Origin: Bacillota bacterium
GTDB taxonomy: Bacteria > Bacillota > Bacilli > Tumebacillales > Effusibacillaceae
Direction of reading: 5' to 3'
Length of the DNA: 5,334 nucleotides
NCBI GenBank assembly: GCA_020059765.1
Contig: JAGVBM010000306.1
Location: 1 to 5,334 of the forward strand
In this document: positions 1 through 4,894 of the stretch, piece after piece
Position numbering within the stretch: position 1 is the first letter of the stretch
Layout: each line of letters opens with the position of its first letter
The notes under the pieces: generated by a model
Databases searched by the model: none
Told to the model about the DNA's origin: nothing
Seen by the model: the letters and a program-made list of their open reading frames with translations, nothing else
Program-made: the position numbers and the translations under genes

Positions 1-247
1 CCTGCATCACCTGGTTCAATGCGCGGGAACTGTAGCCTCCGCCGAAGGCAGCCCCATAACCCGCCCCATAAGTTGGCTGCGGTTGCTGTGCTTGCTGTTG
101 CGGTTGACGGTCAGCCTGCATCACTTGTTGCAATGCGCCGGAACTATAGCCTCCGCCGAAGGCAGCCCCATAACCCGCCCCATAAGTTGGCTGCGGTTGC
201 TGTGCTTGCTGCTGCGGTTGACGGTCAGCCTGCATCACTTGGTTCAG
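1..247 (-). repeat. 114-bp in-frame tandem repeat array within the Gln-rich gene
   Basis: Units of 114 bp (38 codons) occupy 247-134 and 133-20, and the start of a third occupies 19-1. Comparing 1-114 with 115-228 by eye gives about six differences, so the copies are roughly 95% identical. Differences at the unit boundary change Asn to Gln and Gly to Arg. The array continues beyond the left edge, so its total copy number is unknown. The high identity suggests recent duplication or homogenisation by slippage or recombination. Confidence 0.95.
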
Positions 248-535
248 AGCAGGAAAATAGGAAATTCCGGTTGCGCTGGGAACATAGTTGGCAAACGTTC
301 CTGCATACCCTGGTTGGGGCATCGTTTGGCTAATCGTTTGATTAACGGATTGTTCGATTCTGTTGCACAAATCGACACAGTGCTGAAGTTGTTGCGAAGC
401 AAACGTTTCACGTTGAGCGATTTGCTGCATGCCTGCTTGCTGCCACAGCATCTGCGCGTTTTGCCGTTCGTTTTGTGCAAGCTGTTGACAAATCGAACGA
501 ATCTGCCGGACATCCTGAATGATGAACTGATTCAC
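1..535 (-). CDS. Gln-rich protein with 38-residue tandem repeats, unknown function (partial, runs off left edge)
   Basis: I do not recognise this protein. It begins at a GTG at 535-533, eight bases after a perfect AAGGAGG, and stays open for 178 codons to the left edge, so the C-terminus is missing. Residues 1-72 look helical and Gln-rich, with alternating hydrophobic residues and three cysteines (Cys16, Cys53, Cys57). Residues 73-96 form a linker rich in Pro, Gly, Tyr and Phe. From Leu97 a 38-residue unit repeats: LNQVMQADRQP, then a Gln/Pro run, then PTYGAGYGAAFGGGYSS. Two full units are visible (97-134 and 135-172) and a third starts at 173. There is no signal peptide or membrane segment. 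The composition resembles low-complexity structural or coat-like proteins of spore formers, but that role is inference. The reading frame is supported by the ribosome binding site, by a period divisible by three and by silent or conservative differences between copies. I am confident it is coding, not of its function. Confidence 0.82.
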   Translation of the reverse strand, partial: MNQFIIQDVRQIRSICQQLAQNERQNAQMLWQQAGMQQIAQRETFASQQLQHCVDLCNRIEQSVNQTISQTMPQPGYAGTFANYVPSATGISYFPALNQVMQADRQPQQQAQQPQPTYGAGYGAAFGGGYSSGALQQVMQADRQPQQQAQQPQPTYGAGYGAAFGGGYSSRALNQVMQ

Positions 536-543
536 TGGCGAGT

Positions 544-550
544 CCTCCTT
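544..550 (-). promoter_or_regulatory. Ribosome binding site that fixes the GTG start of the repeat gene
   Basis: The minus strand reads AAGGAGG here, a full match to the anti-Shine-Dalgarno, eight bases before the GTG at 535. It selects a GTG start in an open frame that has no stop inside the window. Confidence 0.85.
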
Positions 551-565
551 GATTGTTTTTGGACT

Positions 566-586
566 GAAACTCCGAGAAATAGTTTC
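566..586 (-). repeat. Short inverted repeat in the leader of the repeat gene
   Basis: GAAACT and AGTTTC form a perfect 6-bp inverted repeat around a 9-base loop, 30 bases before the GTG start and just upstream of the ribosome binding site. No U-tract follows, so it is not an intrinsic terminator. It could be a weak mRNA hairpin, a protein-binding site or chance. Confidence 0.35.
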
Positions 587-600
587 TTCACAAGGAAGTC

Positions 601-630
601 CCGCTATGCCAACAAAAAATGGAAATTTGA
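601..630 (-). promoter_or_regulatory. Weak candidate SigE-like promoter of the repeat gene
   Basis: Reading the minus strand, TCAAATT (630-624) differs by one base from the SigE -35 pattern KMATATT. After 15 bases comes CATAGCGG (608-601), which keeps only the CATA half of the CATACAAT -10. Transcription would start near 594, giving a leader of about 60 bases. The -10 is poor, so this is a suggestion only. No better SigA promoter was seen between the 6S terminator and the gene. Confidence 0.25.
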
Positions 631-635
631 CCAAT

Positions 636-665
636 AAAAAAACGGTCTACCCATGTAAACCGTTT
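636..665 (-). terminator. Intrinsic terminator of the 6S RNA gene
   Basis: On the minus strand AACGGT pairs with ACCGTT, followed inwards by a T/G pair and TAC with GTA, around an ATGG loop. A run of seven T follows at once. It closes the 6S transcription unit before the repeat gene begins. Confidence 0.88.
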
Positions 666-890
666 CCCGTCTTTATATGAATATGTACCCCGCCTATGCC
701 GTTGAGCCGTAATGTTTTCGAACCCGCCTCAGCAGGTGGGTGACCCTTCACAGCTTGCTGCCTTCCCATCGTCCCGAAGGAGGTGGGCATGACATCCGCT
801 GCGAGTTCCGTCTCCCCGAAAACATGTATAGGTTCAAACAATATACCGCTCTGACGAACATCGCAGGACAGCTTTCATAGCGCTCTCTGT
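640..890 (-). ncRNA. ssrS: 6S RNA, global regulator of RNA polymerase holoenzyme
   Basis: 6S RNA mimics an open promoter and sequesters the housekeeping RNA polymerase holoenzyme, mainly in stationary phase. The 5' part reads CCTGCGATGTTCGTCAG, containing the GAUGUUCG typical of 6S RNAs. The 3' part contains GGCATAGGCGGGG, which can pair with the 5' CCTGC to form a closing stem. A perfect 9-bp stem, ATGTTTTCG (825-817) with CGAAAACAT (720-712), bounds a large, mostly unpaired central region as expected for the 6S bubble. Within the terminal arm, CTCGCAG pairs with CTGCTGAG with one bulge, and a UCC-UUCG-GGA hairpin lies inside the arm. A TATAAT promoter precedes the gene and a U-tract terminator ends it, giving about 250 bases, somewhat longer than the usual 180-200 because the terminator is included. 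Ends are approximate, and the assignment is from memory of the family without a covariance search. Bacillus has two 6S RNAs (bsrA, bsrB); I cannot say which this matches. Confidence 0.85.
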
Positions 891-897
891 GATTATC

Positions 898-925
898 ATT
901 ATACCCGACAGTCTTGAAAACTCAA
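898..925 (-). promoter_or_regulatory. SigA-type promoter of the 6S RNA gene
   Basis: The minus strand has a perfect -10 TATAAT (903-898) and a -35 TTGAGT (925-920; four of six match TTGACA) separated by 16 bases. The predicted start is near 892-889, about 20-25 bases before the conserved CCTGCGATGTTCG. The site lies in the gap after the superoxide dismutase stop codon, so 6S has its own promoter. Confidence 0.8.
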
Positions 926-976
926 CCTATAATTGATGCCAACAGATGAAAATTTTTGTGAATTTGCAAAATCCCA

Positions 977-1621
977 TTAACGTGAGAATAATTGCAAGAT
1001 CGGGCGTCTCGGTGCGCTCTCATGAATCCGGCGATTGACGACAGACCAGTCCAAGTTGTCGAAGAACGCGTCGATATACTTCGCCCGTTCAGTTCCATAA
1101 TCAATAAAATAGGAATGTTCATAGACGTCCATCGGCAGAATCAGCGAGGCTTGCAAAACGTTTCCGTCATGTTGGGAATCGGTAATAAAATTGAACAAAT
1201 GTCCGTAATTCTGGTCGTAGGCCAAAATGGCCCACCCTCTTGCCGACTTGCCTGCCGCTTTAAACTCAGCCAGCCAATTTTCAAAGGAACCGAAGTCGCG
1301 CTGCAACAATTCAGCAATCCGTCCCGTCGGGATCCCACCTTTTCCGCCAAGCTGTGCAAAATACAGCTCATGCAGTTTCACCGCATTCAATGCGAATGTT
1401 TCGCCCCGCTTTAACGCCCTGTATTCACTGTAGGTGGGATTTGCCGCGTTCCGGTCAACCCCGGTCATTTTGCTTCTCACTTCATTGACCTTTTTTACAT
1501 ATCCTTCGTACAGTTTGTAATGTTCCTTCATCGTTCTCGGAGAAATCCCGCTCAAACGCAGTGTCCGTTCCGGCAGCGGTTTGGCCGCAAGCTGCAGCAA
1601 ACTCCCTTTCCCCTGTTCCAC
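977..1621 (-). CDS. Superoxide dismutase, Fe/Mn family (divergent SodF-like form)
   Basis: The family converts superoxide to hydrogen peroxide and oxygen in the cytoplasm. The protein has 214 residues and no signal peptide. All four expected metal ligands can be placed: His34 in the first helix (TMKEH), His84 (KLHELYF), and Asp165 and His169 in DVYEHSY, the counterpart of DVWEHAYY. The C-terminal part, from DYGTERAKYIDAFFDNLDW, is clearly SOD-like, and GWAILAYD matches the GSGWAWL strand. Gln150 sits where Mn enzymes carry the outer-sphere Gln. Departures: the usual HHTKHH helix reads HYKLYEGYV and is one residue shorter, and the DVWEH Trp is Tyr. These features recall the less-studied SodF-like group, so activity and metal choice are open. 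The start is GTG, seven bases after GAGGGGG; an in-frame TAA-TGA pair just upstream rules out a longer protein. It is divergent from the deacetylase gene. No clear promoter or terminator was found. Confidence 0.88.
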   Translation of the reverse strand: MEQGKGSLLQLAAKPLPERTLRLSGISPRTMKEHYKLYEGYVKKVNEVRSKMTGVDRNAANPTYSEYRALKRGETFALNAVKLHELYFAQLGGKGGIPTGRIAELLQRDFGSFENWLAEFKAAGKSARGWAILAYDQNYGHLFNFITDSQHDGNVLQASLILPMDVYEHSYFIDYGTERAKYIDAFFDNLDWSVVNRRIHESAPRRPILQLFSR

Positions 1622-1747
1622 GTATATTCCCCCTCATTACATGTCACCTACAGTCATATTCGTCAGAAATAAAAAAGGTTACATGAGAACTTCCCCGTTT
1701 CGGACAAACTAACAGGGAGCGATTTCATTCTTGATTGGAGGATCCTT
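1622..1747. other. Divergent intergenic region between dismutase and deacetylase genes
   Basis: This gap must hold the start signals of both divergent genes. It contains the two ribosome binding sites (1629-1635 minus, 1737-1742 plus), an A-rich run at 1671-1677 and two TTACATG copies (1637-1643 and 1679-1685). I could not identify a convincing -35/-10 pair on either strand. Confidence 0.6.
1629..1635 (-). promoter_or_regulatory. Ribosome binding site that decides the GTG start of the dismutase
   Basis: GAGGGGG lies seven bases before the GTG at 1621-1619. In-frame stops TAA and TGA immediately upstream leave this as the first usable start. Confidence 0.7.
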
Positions 1748-2608
1748 ATGAAACGATACGTGTTATGGTTTATAAGTGTGTTGCCGCTTGTATTTGTGGT
1801 CTCATGCCGACCGGCCGCACAACCGATGCCGAGAGACAACCGAATTCCCCAATCGTCTCCACCCTTTACGGCACAGGGTATCACTCATGATACGCAAGAA
1901 CGGGATTTGCCGCAGTTGGCAGACGGACCGGAGTCCACAGAAAGAGAAGCGCACCCCGTATCCAACTATATCTTGCAGCGGAGATACCCGCGTATTCTCT
2001 ACTTGAATGCAGGCACCAAAAGCAATCAAGTGGCCCTGACATGGGACGACGGACCGGATCGGCGGTTTACTGCAAGGATTCTTGACGTACTGAAAAAGCA
2101 CAAGGTCAAAGGAACATTTTTTTTAATGGGGGCTCGGGCAAAAGCGCTGCCTGATATTACCAGACGAATTGAACGGGAAGGACATGCAATCGGTAATCAT
2201 ACGTTTTGGCATCCGAATTTGACCAAGGGCAATCTCGACAATATGCGTTGGCAGGTCAATGAAACGGAGAAAGTATTGCAAGGTACAGTTGGCCACCGCA
2301 GTCATTTGTTCCGCGCGCCTTACGGAAATCTGAATGAAGAGTTGGTCAAGGAATTGGGAAGAATGAATTACCGTGTCATCGGCTGGTCGGTGGATTCGCT
2401 GGATTGGCGGCAACTTCCGGCTGATGAAGTCGAACGAAACGTGCTTGGCAACGTTCATCCCGGCTCGATCGTTCTGTTCCATAGCGGCGGCAACTGGAAT
2501 CAAGATCTGTCGGGGGGCGTCCAGGCGTTGGATCAGATTATCACCAAATTGAAAAAAGACGGAATGCAATTTGTAACCATTCCGGAAATGTTTAACATTC
2601 CCCGGTAA
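1748..2608 (+). CDS. Polysaccharide deacetylase (CE4/NodB domain), predicted lipoprotein
   Basis: CE4 enzymes remove acetyl groups from N-acetylated sugars, in Firmicutes usually in peptidoglycan. Here the protein should act outside the membrane. Residues 1-20 form a lipoprotein signal: MKRY, a hydrophobic core, and lipobox VVSC with the lipidated Cys20. A Pro/Gln/Glu-rich linker (21-80) precedes the NodB domain (about 92-283). All catalytic motifs are present: TWDDGP with catalytic base Asp100 and metal ligand Asp101, metal ligands His151 and His155 in HTFWHP, RAPYG (189-193), WSVDSLDW (213-220) and LFHSGG with His245. The Trp in TWDDGP replaces the commoner Phe. The domain is complete, so an active metal-dependent enzyme is expected. 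The ATG follows GGAGGA by five bases (1737-1742). The gene is alone on its strand and ends at the hairpin shared with proC. The substrate (peptidoglycan GlcNAc or MurNAc, or another glycan) cannot be read from sequence, and I saw no convincing SigA or sporulation promoter upstream. Confidence 0.92.
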   Translation: MKRYVLWFISVLPLVFVVSCRPAAQPMPRDNRIPQSSPPFTAQGITHDTQERDLPQLADGPESTEREAHPVSNYILQRRYPRILYLNAGTKSNQVALTWDDGPDRRFTARILDVLKKHKVKGTFFLMGARAKALPDITRRIEREGHAIGNHTFWHPNLTKGNLDNMRWQVNETEKVLQGTVGHRSHLFRAPYGNLNEELVKELGRMNYRVIGWSVDSLDWRQLPADEVERNVLGNVHPGSIVLFHSGGNWNQDLSGGVQALDQIITKLKKDGMQFVTIPEMFNIPR

Positions 2609-2626
2609 CCGACCTGAGCCATAAGC

Positions 2627-2652
2627 AGACCTCTTTCGCGAGAAAGAGGTCT
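2627..2652. terminator. Bidirectional hairpin between convergent deacetylase and proC genes
   Basis: AGACCTCTTTC and GAAAGAGGTCT form a perfect 11-bp stem around a GCGA loop (GNRA type on the plus strand). It lies 18 bases after the deacetylase stop and 42 bases after the proC stop. Both flanks lack a proper T-run, so termination may be inefficient, or the hairpin may mainly protect the mRNA 3' ends. Its position between convergent genes supports a shared terminator. Confidence 0.65.
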
Positions 2653-2694
2653 TAGACTGGTCTTACACTGATTTACTTCTTATGCGGATAACAC

Positions 2695-3555
2695 TTATTC
2701 TGCGATCGAAGCTTGCTGTTCCCCCAATTCGCGGCTGCGTTCGGCAGCCCGAGCAATTACCTGTTCGACCAGTTCTTTAAAATGCGCCTCTTCAAATACG
2801 CGAATCCCCGCCATCGTCGTACCGTTGGGCGATGTCACCTGGCGCCGCAATTCCCGCGCATCCAGTCCGGTTTCCTGCATCATTTTCCCCGCCCCGAACA
2901 AGGTTTGCAAAATCAAGGTGCGTGCCGTTTCCGGCGGCAGTCCCAAAGTTTCCGCCGCTTGCTGCATCGCTTCCACCATATAGTAAAAATAGGCCGGTCC
3001 GCTGCCCGATACCCCGGTGACCGCGTCCATCAGGTGCTCTTCCACGACAGACACCGTTCCCAACATCGACAATATTGCTTCCGCCAGTTGCTTGGCTTCC
3101 GGCGTGCAGTATCGGCCATAAGATACGGCCGTTGCGGACGACAATACGGCGCAGGAAGTATTCGGCATCGCACGCACCACCTGAACGGAGCTGCCAAGAA
3201 TCCTTTCCATCAACTCGATGGGAATGCCGGCCGCAACCGACAGCACGACCGGGCTGCCGATTGTTCCCCTGATTCTTTCCAAGACACGCGGGATGTCATG
3301 CGGCTTTGATGCCAACAACACTACATCCGCCCCTTGCAAAATCGCAATCCCCTGCTCGTCATCCAAATTGCGAAGCGTCTTCACTCCGTATCGGTCCTGC
3401 AGGAATTGCAAGCGTTCTTCGTTGCTTTTGTTGGTCACGTAGATTTGATCGGCGTCCACCGCGTCCGCCTCTGTCAATCCGCGGATCATCGCTTCCGCAA
3501 TCGAACCCGCTCCCAGCAGCAAGATGGTTTTGCCTTGCAGAATCGTTGCTCCCAT
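2695..3555 (-). CDS. proC: Pyrroline-5-carboxylate reductase
   Basis: ProC catalyses the last step of proline synthesis, the NAD(P)H-dependent reduction of 1-pyrroline-5-carboxylate to L-proline, in the cytoplasm. The 286-residue length is usual for the family (about 260-290). The N-terminal Rossmann fold shows LLGAGSIAEAMIRGL (13-27) with the dinucleotide-binding glycines. Further family blocks follow in order: ASKPHD (82-87), SVAAGI (106-111), RAMPNT (128-133) and GVSGSGPAYFYYM (181-193). The ProC signature around residues 236-255 contains TSPNGTTMAGI. The ATG follows AGGAGA by eight bases. An ATG seven bases upstream is in another frame and opens only a short shadow. The gene begins 37 bases after the proA stop, so it is probably the last gene of a proB-proA-proC operon. 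The downstream hairpin at 2627-2652 likely ends the transcript. No anomalies were seen. Confidence 0.97.
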   Translation of the reverse strand: MGATILQGKTILLLGAGSIAEAMIRGLTEADAVDADQIYVTNKSNEERLQFLQDRYGVKTLRNLDDEQGIAILQGADVVLLASKPHDIPRVLERIRGTIGSPVVLSVAAGIPIELMERILGSSVQVVRAMPNTSCAVLSSATAVSYGRYCTPEAKQLAEAILSMLGTVSVVEEHLMDAVTGVSGSGPAYFYYMVEAMQQAAETLGLPPETARTLILQTLFGAGKMMQETGLDARELRRQVTSPNGTTMAGIRVFEEAHFKELVEQVIARAAERSRELGEQQASIAE

Positions 3556-3592
3556 CGTTCATCTCTCCTAATCTCAGCTATTTTTGAACCGC

Positions 3593-4894
3593 TTACTCTC
3601 GAATCTGTCCCGTCCCGCGAATCATATATTTGTAACTGGTCAATTCCCGCAGCCCCATCGGCCCACGGGCGTGTAATTTTTGCGTGGAAATGCCGATTTC
3701 CGCCCCAAATCCAAACTCGAAACCGTCAGTAAAACGGGTGGAGGCATTGTGATACACCGCCGCCGCATCCACTTGCGCGAGGAACCTGTCGGCGGCCTGC
3801 CGATTTTCCGTCACGATTGCCTCCGAATGTTTCGTCCCGTACCGGTCGATATGTTCGATGGCCGCCTCCACGTCGGGCACGACTTTCACTGCAAGGATCA
3901 AATCCAGAAATTCGGTGGCCCAATCTTCCTCGGTGGCAGCCCGCACACGAGCATCAATCCGTTCAACGATCTCCCTCGTCCGCCGGCAGCCGCGAATCTC
4001 GACGCCTTTGTCTGCCAATGCGCGCACCATGCCGGACAAGAAATCATCGGCAATCCCCTCATGCACCAGCAGCGTTTCCGTCGCGTTGCAAACCGACGGA
4101 CGCTGGGTCTTGGAATTCAAGACGATCTGTATCGCCATAGCAAAATCGGCCGTTTCATCCACATACACATGGCAGTTGCCGACCCCGGTCTCGATCACCG
4201 GCACCAGCGCATTTTCGACCACCCGTTGGATCAGCCCGGCGCCGCCGCGGGGAATCGCCAAATCCACCAGCCCCTTCGCCCGAATCAACAGGTCGACCGT
4301 TTCCCGCTCGGTCCGGTCGATCAACTGGATCGATTCCTGAGGAACCCGGGTCTGTTGCAGTCCCGCTTGCAGCGCCGCCACCAAAGCCCGATTGGATTGC
4401 AGCGCTTCCTTGCCGCCCCGCAGCAGCACCGCGTTGCCGGTTTTCAAGGCAAGTCCCGCCGCGTCAACCGTCACATTCGGGCGGGATTCATAGACCATGG
4501 CGATCACGCCGAAAGGCACCCGCACCTTTTCGATAGCCAATCCGTCCGGACGGCGGATCGTTTCCAGCGTCTCGCCGATCGGATCGGGCAGGGCGATGAT
4601 TTGCCGCAAGCCTTCCGTCATATCCTGCAGGCGTTTTTCGTTGAGCAGCAGCCGGTCAATTTTTGCTTCCGGAATCCCGCTTTCCCGCGCCTGCAGAATA
4701 TCCTGCCGGTTAGCTGCCAGAATCGCATCCCGCTGCTGCCAAAGGGAGTCGGCCATGGCTGACAGCGCCTCGTTTTTATCATCCGTCGTCAGGATTCCCA
4801 AACTGCGGGCGGCCCGCTTACCCGCCCGCGCTTTCTGCAAAACCGCCTCCTGCAAATCTTCGGGCAAATCTGTAAACCGTTCCTCTCCGTTCAT
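3593..4894 (-). CDS. proA: Glutamate-5-semialdehyde dehydrogenase (gamma-glutamyl phosphate reductase)
   Basis: ProA reduces gamma-glutamyl phosphate with NADPH to glutamate-5-semialdehyde, the second step of proline synthesis, and belongs to the aldehyde dehydrogenase superfamily. At 433 residues it is slightly longer than the common 415-420 and is full length. Visible family blocks are VPFGVIAMVYESRPNVTVDA (126-145), KTGNAVLLRGG (151-161), IPRGGAGLI (214-222) and QRPSVCNATE (264-273) with the catalytic Cys269. The ProA signature VEAAIEHIDRYGTKHSEAI spans 342-360, and the typical C-terminal GPMGLRELTSYKY is present. The ATG at 4894 overlaps the proB stop as ATGA, and an AGGAGG inside the end of proB precedes it by ten bases, so translation is probably coupled to proB. 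Together with proC this completes the pathway from glutamate. The long open frame antisense to it is a codon-bias shadow. Confidence 0.98.
   Translation of the reverse strand: MNGEERFTDLPEDLQEAVLQKARAGKRAARSLGILTTDDKNEALSAMADSLWQQRDAILAANRQDILQARESGIPEAKIDRLLLNEKRLQDMTEGLRQIIALPDPIGETLETIRRPDGLAIEKVRVPFGVIAMVYESRPNVTVDAAGLALKTGNAVLLRGGKEALQSNRALVAALQAGLQQTRVPQESIQLIDRTERETVDLLIRAKGLVDLAIPRGGAGLIQRVVENALVPVIETGVGNCHVYVDETADFAMAIQIVLNSKTQRPSVCNATETLLVHEGIADDFLSGMVRALADKGVEIRGCRRTREIVERIDARVRAATEEDWATEFLDLILAVKVVPDVEAAIEHIDRYGTKHSEAIVTENRQAADRFLAQVDAAAVYHNASTRFTDGFEFGFGAEIGISTQKLHARGPMGLRELTSYKYMIRGTGQIRE

Noticed and set aside
1..247. Repeat array considered as CRISPR
   Set aside because: The units are 114 bp, directly adjacent with no spacers, in frame with a coding sequence and differ by scattered substitutions.
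244..513. 89-codon minus-strand open frame overlapping the repeat gene
   Set aside because: It lies in a different frame from the GTG-started gene that has the perfect ribosome binding site, and it shows no family features.
83..637. 184-codon open frame on the plus strand
   Set aside because: It is antisense to the Gln-rich repeat gene and its leader. It has no ribosome binding site, and its Leu-rich translation is explained by the complement of CAG/CAA-rich codons.
647..841. 64-codon minus-strand open frame
   Set aside because: It falls inside the 6S RNA, whose promoter, stems and terminator explain the sequence better. It has no ribosome binding site.
640..890. RNA at this locus considered as tmRNA, RNase P RNA or SRP RNA
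   Set aside because: It lacks the tRNA-like 3' end of tmRNA, the conserved blocks of RNase P RNA and the GGTCAGG/GGAAGCAGC-type SRP loop, while the GAUGUUCG motif and bubble layout fit 6S.
945..976. A/T palindrome downstream of the dismutase considered as a terminator
   Set aside because: There is no GC-rich stem, and the short AAAAATTTTT palindrome would not form a stable intrinsic terminator.
1690..1725. Possible SigB-type promoter for the dismutase (GTTAGT, 12 bases, GGGAAG on the minus strand)
   Set aside because: Only about half of each consensus box matches, so it is not distinguishable from chance.
3680..4762. 360-codon open frame on the plus strand
   Set aside because: It is antisense to proA over nearly its whole length, and the proA frame carries clear family motifs. 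The length is a by-product of GC-rich codon use.
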